Part shown: piece by piece, positions 22,186 through 34,261 of the stretch
Numbering within the stretch: the first letter of the stretch is position 1
Layout: each line of letters begins with the position of its first letter
From: Coptis chinensis
Lineage: Eukaryota; Streptophyta; Magnoliopsida; Ranunculales; Ranunculaceae
Direction: 5' to 3'
Assembly: GCA_015680905.1 (NCBI GenBank)
Contig: CM027377.1
Location: 19,182,501-19,246,500 of the forward strand
DNA: 64,000 bases
Made by a program: the position numbers and the translations under genes
Notes under the pieces: generated by a model
What the model saw: the letters and a program-made list of their open reading frames with translations, nothing else
What the model was told of the DNA's origin: nothing
Database searches by the model: none

Positions 22186-23020
22186 GTGAAATGGATTTCA
22201 CTCTTCAATACAATTTTTCCGATCTGGCTGGGAAAAATAATGGAGGCTTATATCAATGATATAGTCGTTAAATCGAAGGATCTTGAGACTTTAAAGAGGG
22301 CGCAACTTGGAATATTGATTGTGAGATGGCATTGCAACAAGCGAAGAAATACTTGGCGATCCTCCTATATTGACAAGTCCTTCAAATAATCAAGTAGATT
22401 AGCGAATGGGAAAGTTATCTTAATGCATATAGCATTGTCTTTGAAAGTCGTACTCTTGAAAAAGGACATGCTCACGGCTTATTTGGTAGCTGATTTTCGA
22501 TTGATGATTCTCCTATTGACGATTTTTTTTATCCGGGAAGAATCTATGGAAGACATTACGCCGCCAATAACCTGGGAAGCGGCGAAGACCAACATGAAAA
22601 CGCAATTCCTAATCCCATTAACCTATGGATTGTTTACTCGGATGGCTCCCGAAATAAATGGTGCGGAATTGGATGCATTTTTGTTAAACCCGGCGGAGAA
22701 AAGATTGGAAAATCTGTGTGACTTGGCTTCCTGGCTTCAAATAACGAAGCCGAAATGAGGCTGCCATTTGTGCCTTGAGAACGGCTTTGATTTGGGGGTC
22801 GCGAAAGCTCGGTTATACAGTTCTGCCTTGTTGCCAATCGGTTTGGTGGGTCTTTTGAAGCAAAGAGATGGCGTATGGCGGCTTATCTTAGTTTGATATG
22901 TAGTCTTGCTTTCGACAATTTGATAGCATCTCTATCACTCAAAGACCCGAAATGACTTACGTCATGCAGATTCATTAGCTTATCTCTTAGCGCCCGTTAG
23001 AAGCGAAGGGTCAAGACACA
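22186..23020 (+). pseudogene. gypsy reverse transcriptase and RNase H remnants
   Basis: GKIMEAYINDIVVKSKD is the catalytic region of gypsy reverse transcriptase (usual form: YVDDMLVKS). Further on, NGAELDAFLLNPAEKRLE and AKARLYSSALL match the RNase H core (GAG-x-VLxSPxGxxLE; ARLYSDSQLV). Traces of the following SLARL-type region lie near 22980. Strongly decayed. Confidence 0.75.
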
Positions 23021-23039
23021 TCACTTTTACAATCATCTT

Positions 23040-23440
23040 TTTCGTCAATTTAAGTTTGAGCGTTTTTACGCTTTCAAGCAGTTAGTTACTATCATTCGAA
23101 AAAATCGTGAAGTTACCACATTTAAGCTTTGTCGGTCTAAGTTTGAACCACATTTAGCTTTTACCGCTAAGCTTACTAATTACTATCACTACGACAAAAT
23201 CGTGAAGTTACTACGTTTAACCGGCTAGTCTAAGTTTGAATGTTTTACGCTTACTTAGTTCGTTAATATCACTTACACGACAAAAATCGGCGAAGTTATC
23301 GCATTTAACTTTGTTTGTCTAAAGTTTGAACGCTTTTAAACAACGCTTAGTCCATTACTATCGTTCGGACAAAATCGGCGAGGTTTACCACGTTTAGCCG
23401 TCGGCCTAAGTTTGAACGCTTTTATGCTCGCTTAGCCTAA
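23040..23440 (+). repeat. Tandem repeat, about 90 bp, 4-5 copies
   Basis: The motif CTAAGTTTGAACG recurs at about 23050, 23139, 23232, 23321 and 23408, each followed by an ACGCTTxxxTAG segment, TTACTATCA and CGACAAAATCG-GAAGTTACCAC. It lies just after the RNase H remnant of the gypsy element. Confidence 0.85.
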
Positions 23441-24639
23441 TTTTGCAAAGTTAAGTATGCGCGTTGGGGCGTTTTTTCTCTACATGGGGCCTCGTTCTAT
23501 TTCATTTCAACTACATAAATCAACAACATTGTCAATTTTCCATTATGTTATCCGTCACAACAACAACATTCAATAGCAAAAACGCGTACTTTATTTTTAT
23601 TTATTTTTCATCAAAAGAAGTTTTAGCTCTATGGTATTACATTCACACAATTACCTAATCAATTGTCTCATCAATTATCTTCACGATTAAGCTCAATTAA
23701 ATCTTCATTTTTTCTTCTTGAAATCTGCTTTAAACCTTGCAAGCACTTTCGTTAATTATCTTCCGCATTCATTATTTTTTTTCTAAGGCATTGCGCTCTT
23801 TCTCAACGAAACTTTCCCGGGCTTCTAAGGCATTGGGCGATATTTAGAGACATTTTTCATCAATTTTTCTGGCGAAAATTTTCTCCGACTTCTTTATTTC
23901 TTCTGGCATTGCGGTAGCGATCACCACTGCAAAACCTTTCTTCATCTTCCTTATTTTTTCTAAGGCCTTGTGCCGATCTTTCTAAAAATACAACTTTCCA
24001 GTTAAACTTTCCGGCGACTTCATTATTTAATTTCTTCTACGACATTACTTGACATCTTTTTGCGAAACTTTTCTCCGTCGACTCTTTGTAACTATATTTT
24101 TTGCTTTCGTAATTCCGCCATTTCAACCTGCGACAAAAATACAAATCATTTAAATCGTTTTTTCAGACTTAACCACAATTTCACGATAATTGATAAATAA
24201 AAATACTAACATACCTGTTTCATCTTTGTCAATAATCATTGGCACCGCTTAAAGTATTTTTCGAGTTCATCCACGGTGAGCGACACTTTTTCTTTTAGCC
24301 ATTGGTTTTGAATAGTCACCCGACATTCTCTATCATTCTTTCCTTTACAATCCAGTTCTTTTATTTTCCGCTTTTCGGTTAACTATTTTCCTTCTCCGAA
24401 ATATGCATTAAAATTGCGCTTTCGGTTAATTATTTTCCTTGATCATTCTTTTTCTAAGGCATTGTAATCGCTCTTTCTCAACGAAACTTCACATTTAAAT
24501 TTAATTCTTCTCGACATTAATTGGCGTCTTTACGTACTAAACTTTTCTCCATCGACTCTTTATGAATATAATTTGCTCATAATACCGCCGGTTTCTCCGT
24601 GCGGCGAGAATTCGCAATACGTCACATTTTTTCACGAAA

Positions 24640-24905
24640 TCTTTCTCGAGCTTCATTATTTTTCTAAGGCATTGTGCCGATCTTTCTACGGAAAATTTTC
24701 CGAGCGAAAATTTTCGTCAGCGTCATTATTTTTTCTATGGCATTGTGCCGATCTTTCTCCGAAAAATTTTCCGAGTGAAAATTTCCATCAGCATCATTAT
24801 TTTTTCGAAGGCATTCTGCCGATCTTTCTACGAGAAATTTACCAAGTGAAATTTTTTGACAGCTTCATTATTTTAAGGCATTAAGCCGAACTTTCTGAGT
24901 GGATT
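24640..24905 (+). repeat. Tandem repeat, about 71 bp, about 4 copies
   Basis: Units share AAGGCATTGTGCCGATCTTTCT and a CGAAAATTTTC-GTCAG-TTCATTATTTTT tail, starting near 24663, 24733, 24805 and 24873. Decayed copies of AAGGCATTG extend outward at 23787, 23831, 23961, 24453 and 24938, so the array was once longer. Confidence 0.85.
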
Positions 24906-25597
24906 GAAAATTATCTTCACCTTATTTATTTTTTACAAGGCATTGAGATCATGCGGAGCGAAACTTTTCTTCGCGGTATTTTCGGAAATATTCTTTCTCC
25001 CGTCGTACCACTGTTTCTACCTGCGACGACAAGAATAAATTTTTCGTCAGTCTTTCAGACTTCACCAAAATTTTACGACAACTTATAAAAAAATACTAAC
25101 ATATCTGTTTCTGGCACCGCTCTGTTATATTCTTTCCAGTTGTCTCCGTTTTCTTCGTCTTCTTCGACAGGCTAAATTTAAGTTTTATCGAAACTCAATA
25201 ATTTAAGCTTAATATCCTAGCCGATCCAATTTGAAGCTGCTCGATCCTGAGCTAGATTATGCCGTGGCCTCGTGTATTCGTTATATCTGTCACCTTCTTT
25301 CCACCTCACCAAGTTTGCGATCGTCATCGAGTTTTCTTCTCGAGTGTTTTTTTCGCCATTATATAGTGCGGTAGTTTCTCCCCGAAAAAAAAAAAAAATA
25401 AAACCGGGTCGAGGATAGGTCAAAAAATCGGGTCGAAAAGCTCAAAACCGGGTTCATCTGGGCGGATTAATGGAACACGTGCGGGTGCCCTTCCTTTGCT
25501 GGTGTTGCACCGTATCTTGTTTGTTATTTCATATTTCGGATGCACCGGACCAGGTTGTTATGTGCGGTTATGATGCCCCTCCTTTACTAGAGATGCA

Positions 25598-27306
25598 CTA
25601 TATCGTGTTTAAAGTTTCCCCACATACACCTAATATCATTGATGGATGGATTTCACAATGAGTGTTAGTATCAGAACATGCCTTTTCTGGATCGCTCCTT
25701 GCAACTACAAGATCATGGATGGTCATGGCAATCATGGTAGTCTCCTCTTCTTCTGTATCTATGTTTTGTCACAAGCTCATTCCATCCACCCCCTCTACGG
25801 TGCGTTCTTTGCAAGTTTTCGATGTCCCTTTTCTTAATCGGCGGTAGTTGATTCTCTTCAAATAAACAATGGGCCGAACTGCGGCGACCATAGTCCGTAT
25901 AGAGTAAGTAATTCCCCGAAAGTGAATATCTCGGACAATTCAAGTTCTGATTAACATCACCCTCTCTCCTCGGTATCACCGGGTCCTTGACCAAATGCTT
26001 TCGGGACTACGATGAATACCAACCCGAACCATTGACAAAAATCTTGGTTGCCTTGAGAATAACTGGGAGAAATGTCCACAAAGTTCTCGATACTCAAATC
26101 TTCTAAAAATTCCAAAATTGAATCTGTTGATGATCCTCCTATTGTTATGTGAACCATCAATGCGAGATTTTTCACCGGCCCACATGCTGTCCTTACGGTG
26201 TTTAAATGGGCCATATCATTCCCCATTGTGAGTTATGCAACTGCCGGGCTTTACCGATTTCCCTTCCGACCTATGGGAGAGTTTAGCCTTCGCAAAAGTG
26301 TGACAATGTGGAAGCATATGTCAAAGCGATTCAATACTTGTGACGTTCGGTCTTGTACCGGCTCCATCAAAGCGGTCCCCGGTTCCGATGGAAAGAATAT
26401 ATATCGGACCCCTTTGTAATTGTTATAGCATTAATCCCAAATAGCAAGTCAACATCTTTTCCACTCTCAACACACTTTTGAGCATATTTTTTTCAAATCC
26501 TTTGTCAATTTACTAAATAGCTTTGAACAATCCTCCAAGTAAAGGACCCGGCAAAGGTCCGGTCTCTTTGTTTTATAATGGTCCCTATCATCTTGGGCCT
26601 TCGCCAAGAGCACTGAGCGTAAGTCTATGTATGACATATCCTACATAGTAAGCTTTCTTTATTTTGCGGTGACCTTCTCCTCCAAAGACCCTCTTGCATT
26701 AATTAGGAACCATTTCCTTTGCAAGTATATCTTGACAAACTTTTATCCTTTTTCCTTGGGCGCACCGGAAGTGATCCTCTTTTACCAATGTAGTCCAACG
26801 CGACCTCTTCGCTCTGAATCACGACGCTTCTTCCAGGGGACTACCAAGTAACTCCATCATCTCGGGTCTTTCAAGTCGTAGAAGGATATGTTCCAAAGTA
26901 TCGCTTTGTCGGGGATAAACCCCAACGCACGGAAAACAACAGCCATTGGTATTTCCGTTCGTATAAAGGGTAAGGTAACTTCGAATACACCCTCCTTTAG
27001 ATAGCAGCCGCTTCGAAACATCTTTAGCGTAAAGGCTTAACTTGAGATTCTGCCATGGAACGAACCCAGAATGTAGGAATACTTATTAGGCTGCTTTTTC
27101 TTGAAAACATATACCCGATTAGTACTCATCTTTTCTTGAGCAATCAAGACTTTCTCACTCCCATTAATAATGAAATACCCACCTTGATCATATGGGCATT
27201 CCCCATGTTCTACCAAATCTTTCTCAATATTAGACACTTGAACAAATTACGACAAGTTGAACGCACCATGATTGGAACTTTTCCAATAAAGACTTTTGTA
27301 TTCTCT
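25598..27306 (-). pseudogene. RNA polymerase II subunit RPB2-like fragment, intronless, captured
   Basis: Minus-strand pieces follow RPB2 in order: KVFIGKVPIM and [20 protein letters not shown] with [11 protein letters not shown] (near 27300-27090); [44 protein letters not shown] (to about 26450); ACGPVKNLALMVHITIGG and ILEFLEDL (26190-26090); LLYTDYGRRS with KKRDIENLQ (25910-25840); [18 protein letters not shown] and [13 protein letters not shown] (25760-25610). This corresponds to roughly residues 200-775 of the ~1,190-residue second-largest Pol II subunit, estimated from memory of the family. No introns interrupt it, so it derives from an mRNA copy. It is antisense to the gypsy element and lies between its RNase H and 3' LTR. 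Several frame changes and stops make it non-functional as a subunit. Identity is uneven: near perfect around [11 protein letters not shown], only about 60% elsewhere. Confidence 0.85.
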
Positions 27307-27985
27307 ACACGCCGCTTTTCTTCGTCGAACCTAATGGCCGGTTTGGATCGAGCCTCTCTGTTCTCTGTTTATATATTCTTTGAGCTGGTCCGTATTTCAG
27401 TCCATGTGTAATTCTATTAGCTACACCAAACCGAATTCATGTGCAAGACTTGATGATAAGCATTATCCAATCCAGATTTAATTTTGGAGTCCTAGTTTCT
27501 GTGGTATTTTCACGTTCACATCTTCTCGTTATTTGGACATATTTCGAATTCCAATTATTTCGTTCACAGACATTCGCGGATTTTTCTCCACAGTTTTCAG
27601 CGGTATAATCCGAATATCGCTATTCCGTTGGCACGCTTCATCACACTCAAATTTCAAATATCACGTGACGCTGCTTTATTTTTCGCCAATCAATTTCTTT
27701 TGCAATTTTATTTATGTGCATCTTTTATTTTATCGTTGCATTTTCGGCCATTTTTTATTTAACTACGTCATTGTGTCCCGTATACGTTAATTCGTTAATT
27801 TGACATTTTTTCATTTCCGCTAATTCACGACTTTTTTCCGATTGTCCATTTTTCTTATCGCTTACGTTCACACGACATTTTGTTATACACTCGCTTACTC
27901 TTTTATTATTTCAAGTTTTCCATGATTTTTTTTTTTTTTTTTTCTTTCTTTGCCATGTGAACTTTGTTAAGCGACAAAGAGGGCG

Positions 27986-28463
27986 TGTTCGACCCCCACC
28001 TACGTTAAACGCCCATTAGTAGGGGTCTCTATTTTATTCATTTAATCAACAGGGGCTAAAGCCCAATTAGCAATATCATGGATCAATGTATGGGGCCCAT
28101 TAACTCATGTGTCTAAAGGGCTGAACCTTAGCCACATGGCTTGCCACTAATGTATGCGTTGATTTATGTCCGATTCATTTCTTATCAAAGAGATAGTTAT
28201 CGGTTAATTGGTTATACTCTATCACAATTACTCAAGATACAAGATTACTTGAGCTACAATGACTCTTTACTCTACCTATATAAATACCACATTATTTTTC
28301 ATAAGGAACTACGTTGAAACTTGATCCCTAGAGAATAGATCTTGGAATAAATGAGGCGCCATTATTTGGTTGAGTTTCATCTCCCCAACATCAAATTCCT
28401 CTGTTTCTTAGTGCGTTCTTTACCATTGCTCTCGTTGTGTTGAAGCAGTTTATTGCCGAAACA
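27986..28463 (+). repeat. 3' LTR of the gypsy element
   Basis: 478 bp, TGTTCGACCCCCACC to TTATTGCCGAAACA, preceded by the purine-rich GACAAAGAGGGCG and a T-run (27926-27943). After it the reading of copia A resumes. Confidence 0.9.
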
Positions 28464-31267
28464 GTGTCCACACAAGACTATATGGCTGAAAGGTGGATTC
28501 TTGATTATGGATGTTCCTACCATATGTGCCCGAATAGAAAGTGGTTTACTTCTTATGAGAGCATTGATGGTGGTTCCGTTTTGATGGGTAATGACGTTGC
28601 TTGTCAGACAGTAGGAATTGGAACTATACGGGTCAAGATGCATGATGGTGTAGTGAGGACTTTAACTGATGTGAGGCATGTTCCTGAGCTAAAGAAAAAT
28701 CTTATTTCTCTTGGTACCTTGGATTTCAAAGGCCACAAGTTTGTGGGGGAAGGTGGAGTCCTAAAGATTGTTAATGGCTCTTTAGTTGTTATGAAGGGTC
28801 AAAGACATGGAACCTTGTATACTTTGATTGGTAGTATGGTGATAGGCGATGTAGCAGTGGATGCATGTAATGATGATTCTGAGTGCACTAGGATGTGGCA
28901 TATGCGACTAGGGCATATGAGTGAAAAGGGTTTGCCTGAGTTGTGCAAGCGAGGGTTCTTGAAGGACTTAAAGAAGCCAAGTATGGGGTTCTGTGAGCAT
29001 TATGTTTATGGGAAGCAATGCAGAGTCAAGTTCAGTTTAAGCAAGCACATGACAACATACATCCTTGATTATGTGCATACAAATATTTGGGAACCCTCCA
29101 GAGTGGCTTCCAAAGGAAGTAACCGCTATTATGTCTCATTCATTGATGATCATACTCGTTATGTGTGGGTATATATGATAAAAACAAAAAATGAAGTGTT
29201 TGAGATATTTAAGAAGTGGAAGGCAAGGGTTGAGAATCGCACATATAGGAAGGTGAAGACTCTATGGTCTGACAATGGTACTGAGTATACCTATAGACCT
29301 TTCCAAGAGTTTTGTGCACAACAGGGAATTGTCAGACACTGGACAGTCAAGGGCACGCCTCAGTAGAATGGAATGGCAGAAAGGATGAATAGAATCTTGC
29401 TTGAAAGAGCTAGATGTTTGTTGTCTAATGCCAGTCTAGGCAAAGAGTATTGGGCAGATGCAGTGTCTATGGCGTGTTACCTATACAATAGGTCACCAGT
29501 TCCAGCTATAGATCGATTGCAAGACACCTTATGAGGTGTGGTAAGGTAATCCAGCTAATTATAGTATTTTTTTTGTGAGTGTTTGGATCGACTGCTTACT
29601 ACCATGTGAGGGAAAGCAAGCTAGATCCTATAGCTAAAAGGCTATATTCTTAGGTTTCGCAAATAGGGTAAAGGGATACAGATTGTGGTGTTTAGAAGAC
29701 CACAAGTTCCTAGTCAGCAGAGATGTTACCTTTGATAAGACTTTCGTGTTATCTTTCAGTAAGCTGGAAAAAGCTGGGCAGAATGGTGAGTTTATAGAAG
29801 TTCAAGCTATTGAGCTTGAGTTGTCTGATGCAGCAGATGACTGGTTGGTTCATAATGAGATACCAAATCATGGAACCACGCAACAATAGAAAGAAGAGTA
29901 TGAGCATCCGCAACTTGTAGTGGCTGAACTTAAGCCAAAGAGACAAGTTAAAAAAGTGCACAAGTATGGGCACGAGAAGCCGGTGAAACACTATAGTCAG
30001 GTGGATTTAGTGGCATATGCACTAAATATTAAAGATAATGAGCCAAATAGCTTCTAGGAAGTTGTTAAAGATGCTCATTAAAGAGATTGGTTGGTTGTTA
30101 TGCAAGAAAAGATGGAATCTCTTGATAAAAATCACACATGGGACCTAGTTTTATTGCCAAAGGGCAAAAGGACTATCGGCAGTAAATGGGTGTTTAGAAA
30201 GAAATAGGTCCTTTCTGAGTCTGACAGTACTAGGCATAAGGCAAGAGTGGTAGCGAAGGGTTTCTCACAGAAAGAAGGAGTCGACTACAATGAGGTATTT
30301 TCCCCGGTAGTAAAACATACTTTCATTCGCGTGTTATTGAGTTTAGTTGCTCACTTCGACTTGGAGTTAGAGCAACTTGATGTGAAAACTGCTTTCTTGC
30401 ATGGGGACTTGGAGGAAAAGATCTATATGAGACAACTTTAAGGTTTTGTTGTTGCTAAGAAAGAAGATCATGTGTGCAAGTTGAATCGGTCACTGTATGG
30501 TTTAAAGCAATCGCCAACGCAATGGTACAAACGCTTTGACATGTTAATGATGCAACATGAGTACACCCGAAGTAACTATGACTGTTGTGTTTACTTTTGT
30601 AGGCTTCATGGTAATGATTTCATCTATCTCCTGCTTTATGTGGATGGCATGCTTATTGCTTCCAAAAGCATGGTGGAGATAGATAAGTTGAAATCTCAAC
30701 TTAGCTCTGAGTTTGAGATGAAAAACTTAGGTGGAGCCAAGAAGATATTGGGCATGGAGATTGACAGAGATAGGAAGAAGCGACGGATATATATAGTTGT
30801 ATCTCAAAAGAAATACCTTCATAAAGTAATTTCTCATTTTGGTATGGAGAATGCAAAGTCGGTTTCTACTCCTTTGGCTGGGCATTTTAGGCTTTCAGCT
30901 AAGTTCTCTACTAGTTCGCTGGAGGAACAAAAGCATATGGCTCATGTTCCTTATGCTAGTGCAGTGGGCAGTTTGATGTATGTTATGGTGTGCACACGCC
31001 CAAACATTTCACAGTCAGTTAGTGTTATAAGCAGGTATATGGAAAATCCTTGGAAGTAGCATTGGGAAACAGTGAAATGGGTGTTGAGGTACTTGAAGGG
31101 TACCTTGGATGTGGGATTAGTTTATGGTGGAGGCACTTGTTATGTCAATAGGTATGTGAATTTAGATTATGCAGGTGATCTAAATAGATGACGATCGACT
31201 ACTAGTTATGTGTTTATGATGCATGGTGCACCGGTTAGTTGGAGGTCTATGCTACATGCTACAATTG
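28464..31267 (+). pseudogene. pol region of copia A (protease to RNase H)
   Basis: In order: protease-proximal WILDYGCSYHMCPN, the GAG-pre/integrase zinc region (MWHMRLGHMSEKGL), integrase core (FIDDHTRYVWVYM; LWSDNGTEY), the linker, and reverse transcriptase (FDLELEQLDVKTAFLHGDLE; NRSLYGLKQSP; LLYVDGMLIASKS) into RNase H. The CACTA transposon interrupts RNase H at 31267. Tork-lineage copia, closely matching copia B. Broken. Confidence 0.9.
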
Positions 31268-31500
31268 ACTAGTAGAAAAAAGGCTTTTTGTGACTGTTTT
31301 AAAATGTTATTTATGACTGTTCTATTTGAAACGGTTACAAATGACAGAAAAAGGTTTTTGTGACTGTTTTAAAAAGTTTTTGGTGACGTGCATTTTCAAA
31401 ACAGTCACAAATCATTTTTTCTAAAGAAGGTGTATATGTGTGGAGAACTATTTGTGACCATTTCACTAAAATAGTTACATATTATCCGACTTTTAAGTGA

Positions 31501-32483
31501 CCATTGTACCTATTATTTGACCAAACTAGTTTTTGGTCCAGTGCGAGCCCACAACTCCATTAAAAAACAACTAATTTGAAACACAACACGCCCACTTTAT
31601 GTTACTTTCTTATATAACCCATTCAGTTTTCGGTCAGTACCGCCACGAGCTTCACTAAAAAATAACTATTTTTTAAACCCTAAACCCTAAAAAAATAACT
31701 ACTTAGACACACAAATTATACACACCAACATAGCCTACTAGCCTAGTGAGGCCACGTTCCTTCAAACACTTTCAGCCCAGTGGAGCAGTACGTGCTCTCC
31801 TGATCTCCTCTACCAAAAAAAAAGGAAAAAGGTTCGAACGCCCACGACTCTCTCTTCTTAAGTTTTTCAATTTCAAAAAGAAAATTTTGGTTAGTTGGGA
31901 ACTCCGATAACCGTTCAACTTCAAGTTTTCAGTCGAACTCCAATAGTCATTCATTTTCTTTCTATAAGACTTTTTATTTTCTTAATCTTTATTTGTTTAT
32001 CTTTACTTGATGCAGGTTCTCAAATTTGAACTATATATTCTCTCTCACCTCGTCATTTAACAAAAGGTTCATTCTTTATTCTTTTATATCTCAAGTTCTA
32101 ATGATTTGTGTCTCTAAATTGGTCTTTTTATCTTGTTGTTGTTGTTGTTGTTGTGTTGTGAAGTTAATTGGAGATGAAAGCGTTTCCACCGAATGATACT
32201 AAATATCGATCAAACTTTAGCACAATAACAAGTCATCCAAGACCTTGCTAACTACTCTTGCCGTGATTGGAATTATGATCGTCATCTAACAATTGCCCAT
32301 ACTTTTTGGCACTTCCATAAGACTAAAGAAACGGTCATAGGTCATAATCACGTGCCTCCAGTATCGATGATGTAAAGCTGTTGGCGAAAGCTTCAACTAA
32401 TTTTGCTAAATATTAGTTCTAATAGTGTTTCTAGCATAGTGTCATATTATGTGAAAATTGATGCTATTTCTTATGTTTGGCCA
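31501..32483. other. CACTA interior, no recognised gene
   Basis: AT-rich. It includes a TTG microsatellite (about 32136-32158) and two telomere-like AAACCCTAAACCCTAAA units (31675-31691), which are too few to be a telomere tract. Other captured sequence may be present but I recognise none. Confidence 0.5.
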
Positions 32484-33317
32484 CCGAGAACCGGAGGTGA
32501 ATAAGGTTTTGGAGATCGCTCACTCTGGAAAGTTAATAGGTTCGGCTTAGATGCAAAGATTTATCTCCACGATTCGATGCCGACTTGTCCTCTAAATTAC
32601 ATGAGGCGTGTGCATCCAAAGCAATGATCTTGATGAATTGCATCGCATATTTATAACTTCTCAAGTATGCATTGCTCTGCACCAAGAATGGTGTTTATTT
32701 TCTTGGTAAATGCTTTTAACTATTTAATGAAGGGCTATCCTAAAATACACCAAAGGGAGTACCATCGGATCAGTTGACTAGTTGAATTCTATAAGCTGAA
32801 TTGCTCTGCTTCTAGCATTCAAAGTTGGACCTATATCATGTTTATTCATTGATATTATGACCTGCGGGTTGAAATTCTTTCATCTATGGGAAATGGAATT
32901 GCTGAAAAGTATTCCATATTCGGAGATTGTCTAATCCAAGGGAAGAAAGTATGGGTTGGTGTATCCCGTGCAGACGGATCAAAATGTGAGAGATGCTGGA
33001 ATTACTCCACCAAAGTTGGTTCCTTTTCTGAGCATCCCACTCTTTGCAGCCGACGTTATAATGTTGTCGGCATCCAATCACTTCCTGTTGTGGCTGCAGT
33101 AGAAGAAATGCTTGTACTTGCAGTGCATGAGTATCGAAAATCGGTTTGGCTTTGTTTTGACATATCTGTGATTTTTCAGATAATTCAACGCTTTTCAACT
33201 GTAGATCTATCAAATTTCTATTTTGACGTTGCAAAAGATCGGCTTTGGGTAACTGCAAAAGACCAGCTGTATTCAAAACCTTTGAAAACTTATGATCGTT
33301 GCCTAATGCCAACATCC
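32484..33317 (+). pseudogene. Isoleucyl-tRNA synthetase fragments, captured and shuffled
   Basis: The first part (32484-32664) encodes VNKVLEIAHSGKLIGSA, LDAKIYLHD and, after frame changes, NDLDELHRIFITSQ. It ends at a GT donor and is followed by an intron of about 200 bases. The next exon (32868 to about 33105) starts [10 protein letters not shown] and contains [19 protein letters not shown] with [10 protein letters not shown], the C-terminal zinc-binding end of bacterial-type/organellar IleRS. The acceptor before it reads CGG instead of CAG. A third piece (about 33181-33250), after an acceptor TTTTTCAG, encodes [20 protein letters not shown]. In the normal enzyme that anticodon-binding segment comes well before the zinc end, so exon order has changed. 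The frame 32886-33317 is open across the junction of the last two pieces. Confidence 0.85.
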
Positions 33318-34261
33318 TAGTTCGATCATCTCAATGAACTGGTAATAGGATCTTACAAGTTACAACCTTACCCCAGGGTACTGTTTTTCAATCTTGTAGC
33401 AGTTAGCAGTATTGTTTCAAGGTACTGTTTTTCAATCTTGTAGGTGAGTCCTCTTGTTTGGTTTGTTTGTTTAATAATTATAGTGTTTTTTTAAATATAT
33501 TTACAGTGGTGCCTTACTTGTAAAGCTGCGCTTTTTATCCATTTCGAATATGACTTTCCATTGCTTTGACCCTCTCTAACACTTGTAAGCTGCTACAACC
33601 TGTTTCAGAAGGTATTACCAAGAAGGTGTTCTACCCACGAATGAAGGAGCACGCTGAAGCAAGGGAGGCAAAAGGAACCTTAGGAATAGCCAGGGAGGCA
33701 GGAAAGGACGCATGTAGAATAAGGAATACAGTCCAATACAGCTAAGGTAAGAACCCGTTTTCATATTTCCCTGTTTTTTGTTTGTTGGTGTGCTTGATCA
33801 ATGTCACTTTACGTATGCCTTTTCACATTATTGCTTTCTTTGTTAGTTGAAAGTGCGTACAAGGTTAGAATAAAGCAATTACAGACCCATTTTTTTCTCC
33901 ATTCATTTTCACGCCAATAGCTTATACAAGCTACTTAAGAGAAACCAAAGTTTACTAATTAACCATCTATCCACCTTAAAAACTTTTGTGACCCATCTCT
34001 TGTAAACACTAAAGTTAAGTGTGAAAATTCAAAATATGACCTAGGTGTGGCTATTGGGTTTTCTTTTATTCTCGCGACAAGGCGAGATTGAGTTCTGTCG
34101 ACTTCTGTTTAATTAGTTTAGAGGTGAGTCTAGTCTTCTTCCCAAATAGCTAGTTTAAAATCATTTTGCAAGATGGGGTTTTGTTTTATTAGTTGGAACT
34201 TGTGTTTTTAGGTACGGTAAATGAACTATTTTTAGTTTGAAATGCAAACTGTGAATCTCTT
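33318..34261. other. CACTA interior, no recognised gene
   Basis: Includes a duplicated GGTACTGTTTTTCAATCTTGTAG (33377 and 33421). Nothing else recognised. Confidence 0.5.

Larger units (their letters stand above)
20230..28463 (+). mobile_element. Tat-type gypsy element with an antisense RPB2-like insert
   Basis: An 8.2-kb Ty3/gypsy-related element inserted in copia A. It has two similar LTRs (20230-20694, 27986-28463), a TGGCGCC-type primer site, a short purine tract before the 3' LTR, decayed reverse transcriptase and RNase H (22186-23020), three tandem-repeat arrays, and a long antisense stretch derived from an RNA polymerase II subunit gene (25598-27306). The primer site, length, internal tandem repeats and an antisense open region between pol and 3' LTR all fit the Tat clade. 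I see no recognisable integrase. Broken, with many breaks. I could not see a clean target repeat. Confidence 0.85.

Noticed and set aside
25217-25423. A second RPB2-like piece (minus strand, SMTIANLV and EYTRPRH)
   Set aside because: It faintly recalls the SMTINDLV...ENYTHCEI region already found at 25610-25760, but the match is too short and gapped to claim.
25598-27306. A working RPB2 gene
   Set aside because: It covers only the middle of the protein, is broken in several places and lies antisense inside a retroelement.
20225-28468. ACAGT as target repeat of the gypsy element
   Set aside because: ACAGT occurs on both sides, but using it would place the LTR ends away from the TG/CA boundaries shared by both LTRs.
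31675-31691. Interstitial telomere repeat
   Set aside because: Only two AAACCCT units are present; this is expected by chance in AT-rich plant DNA or as a telo-box.
32884-33315. 143-residue minus-strand protein
   Set aside because: It is the complement of the IleRS pieces, which have clear motifs on the plus strand.
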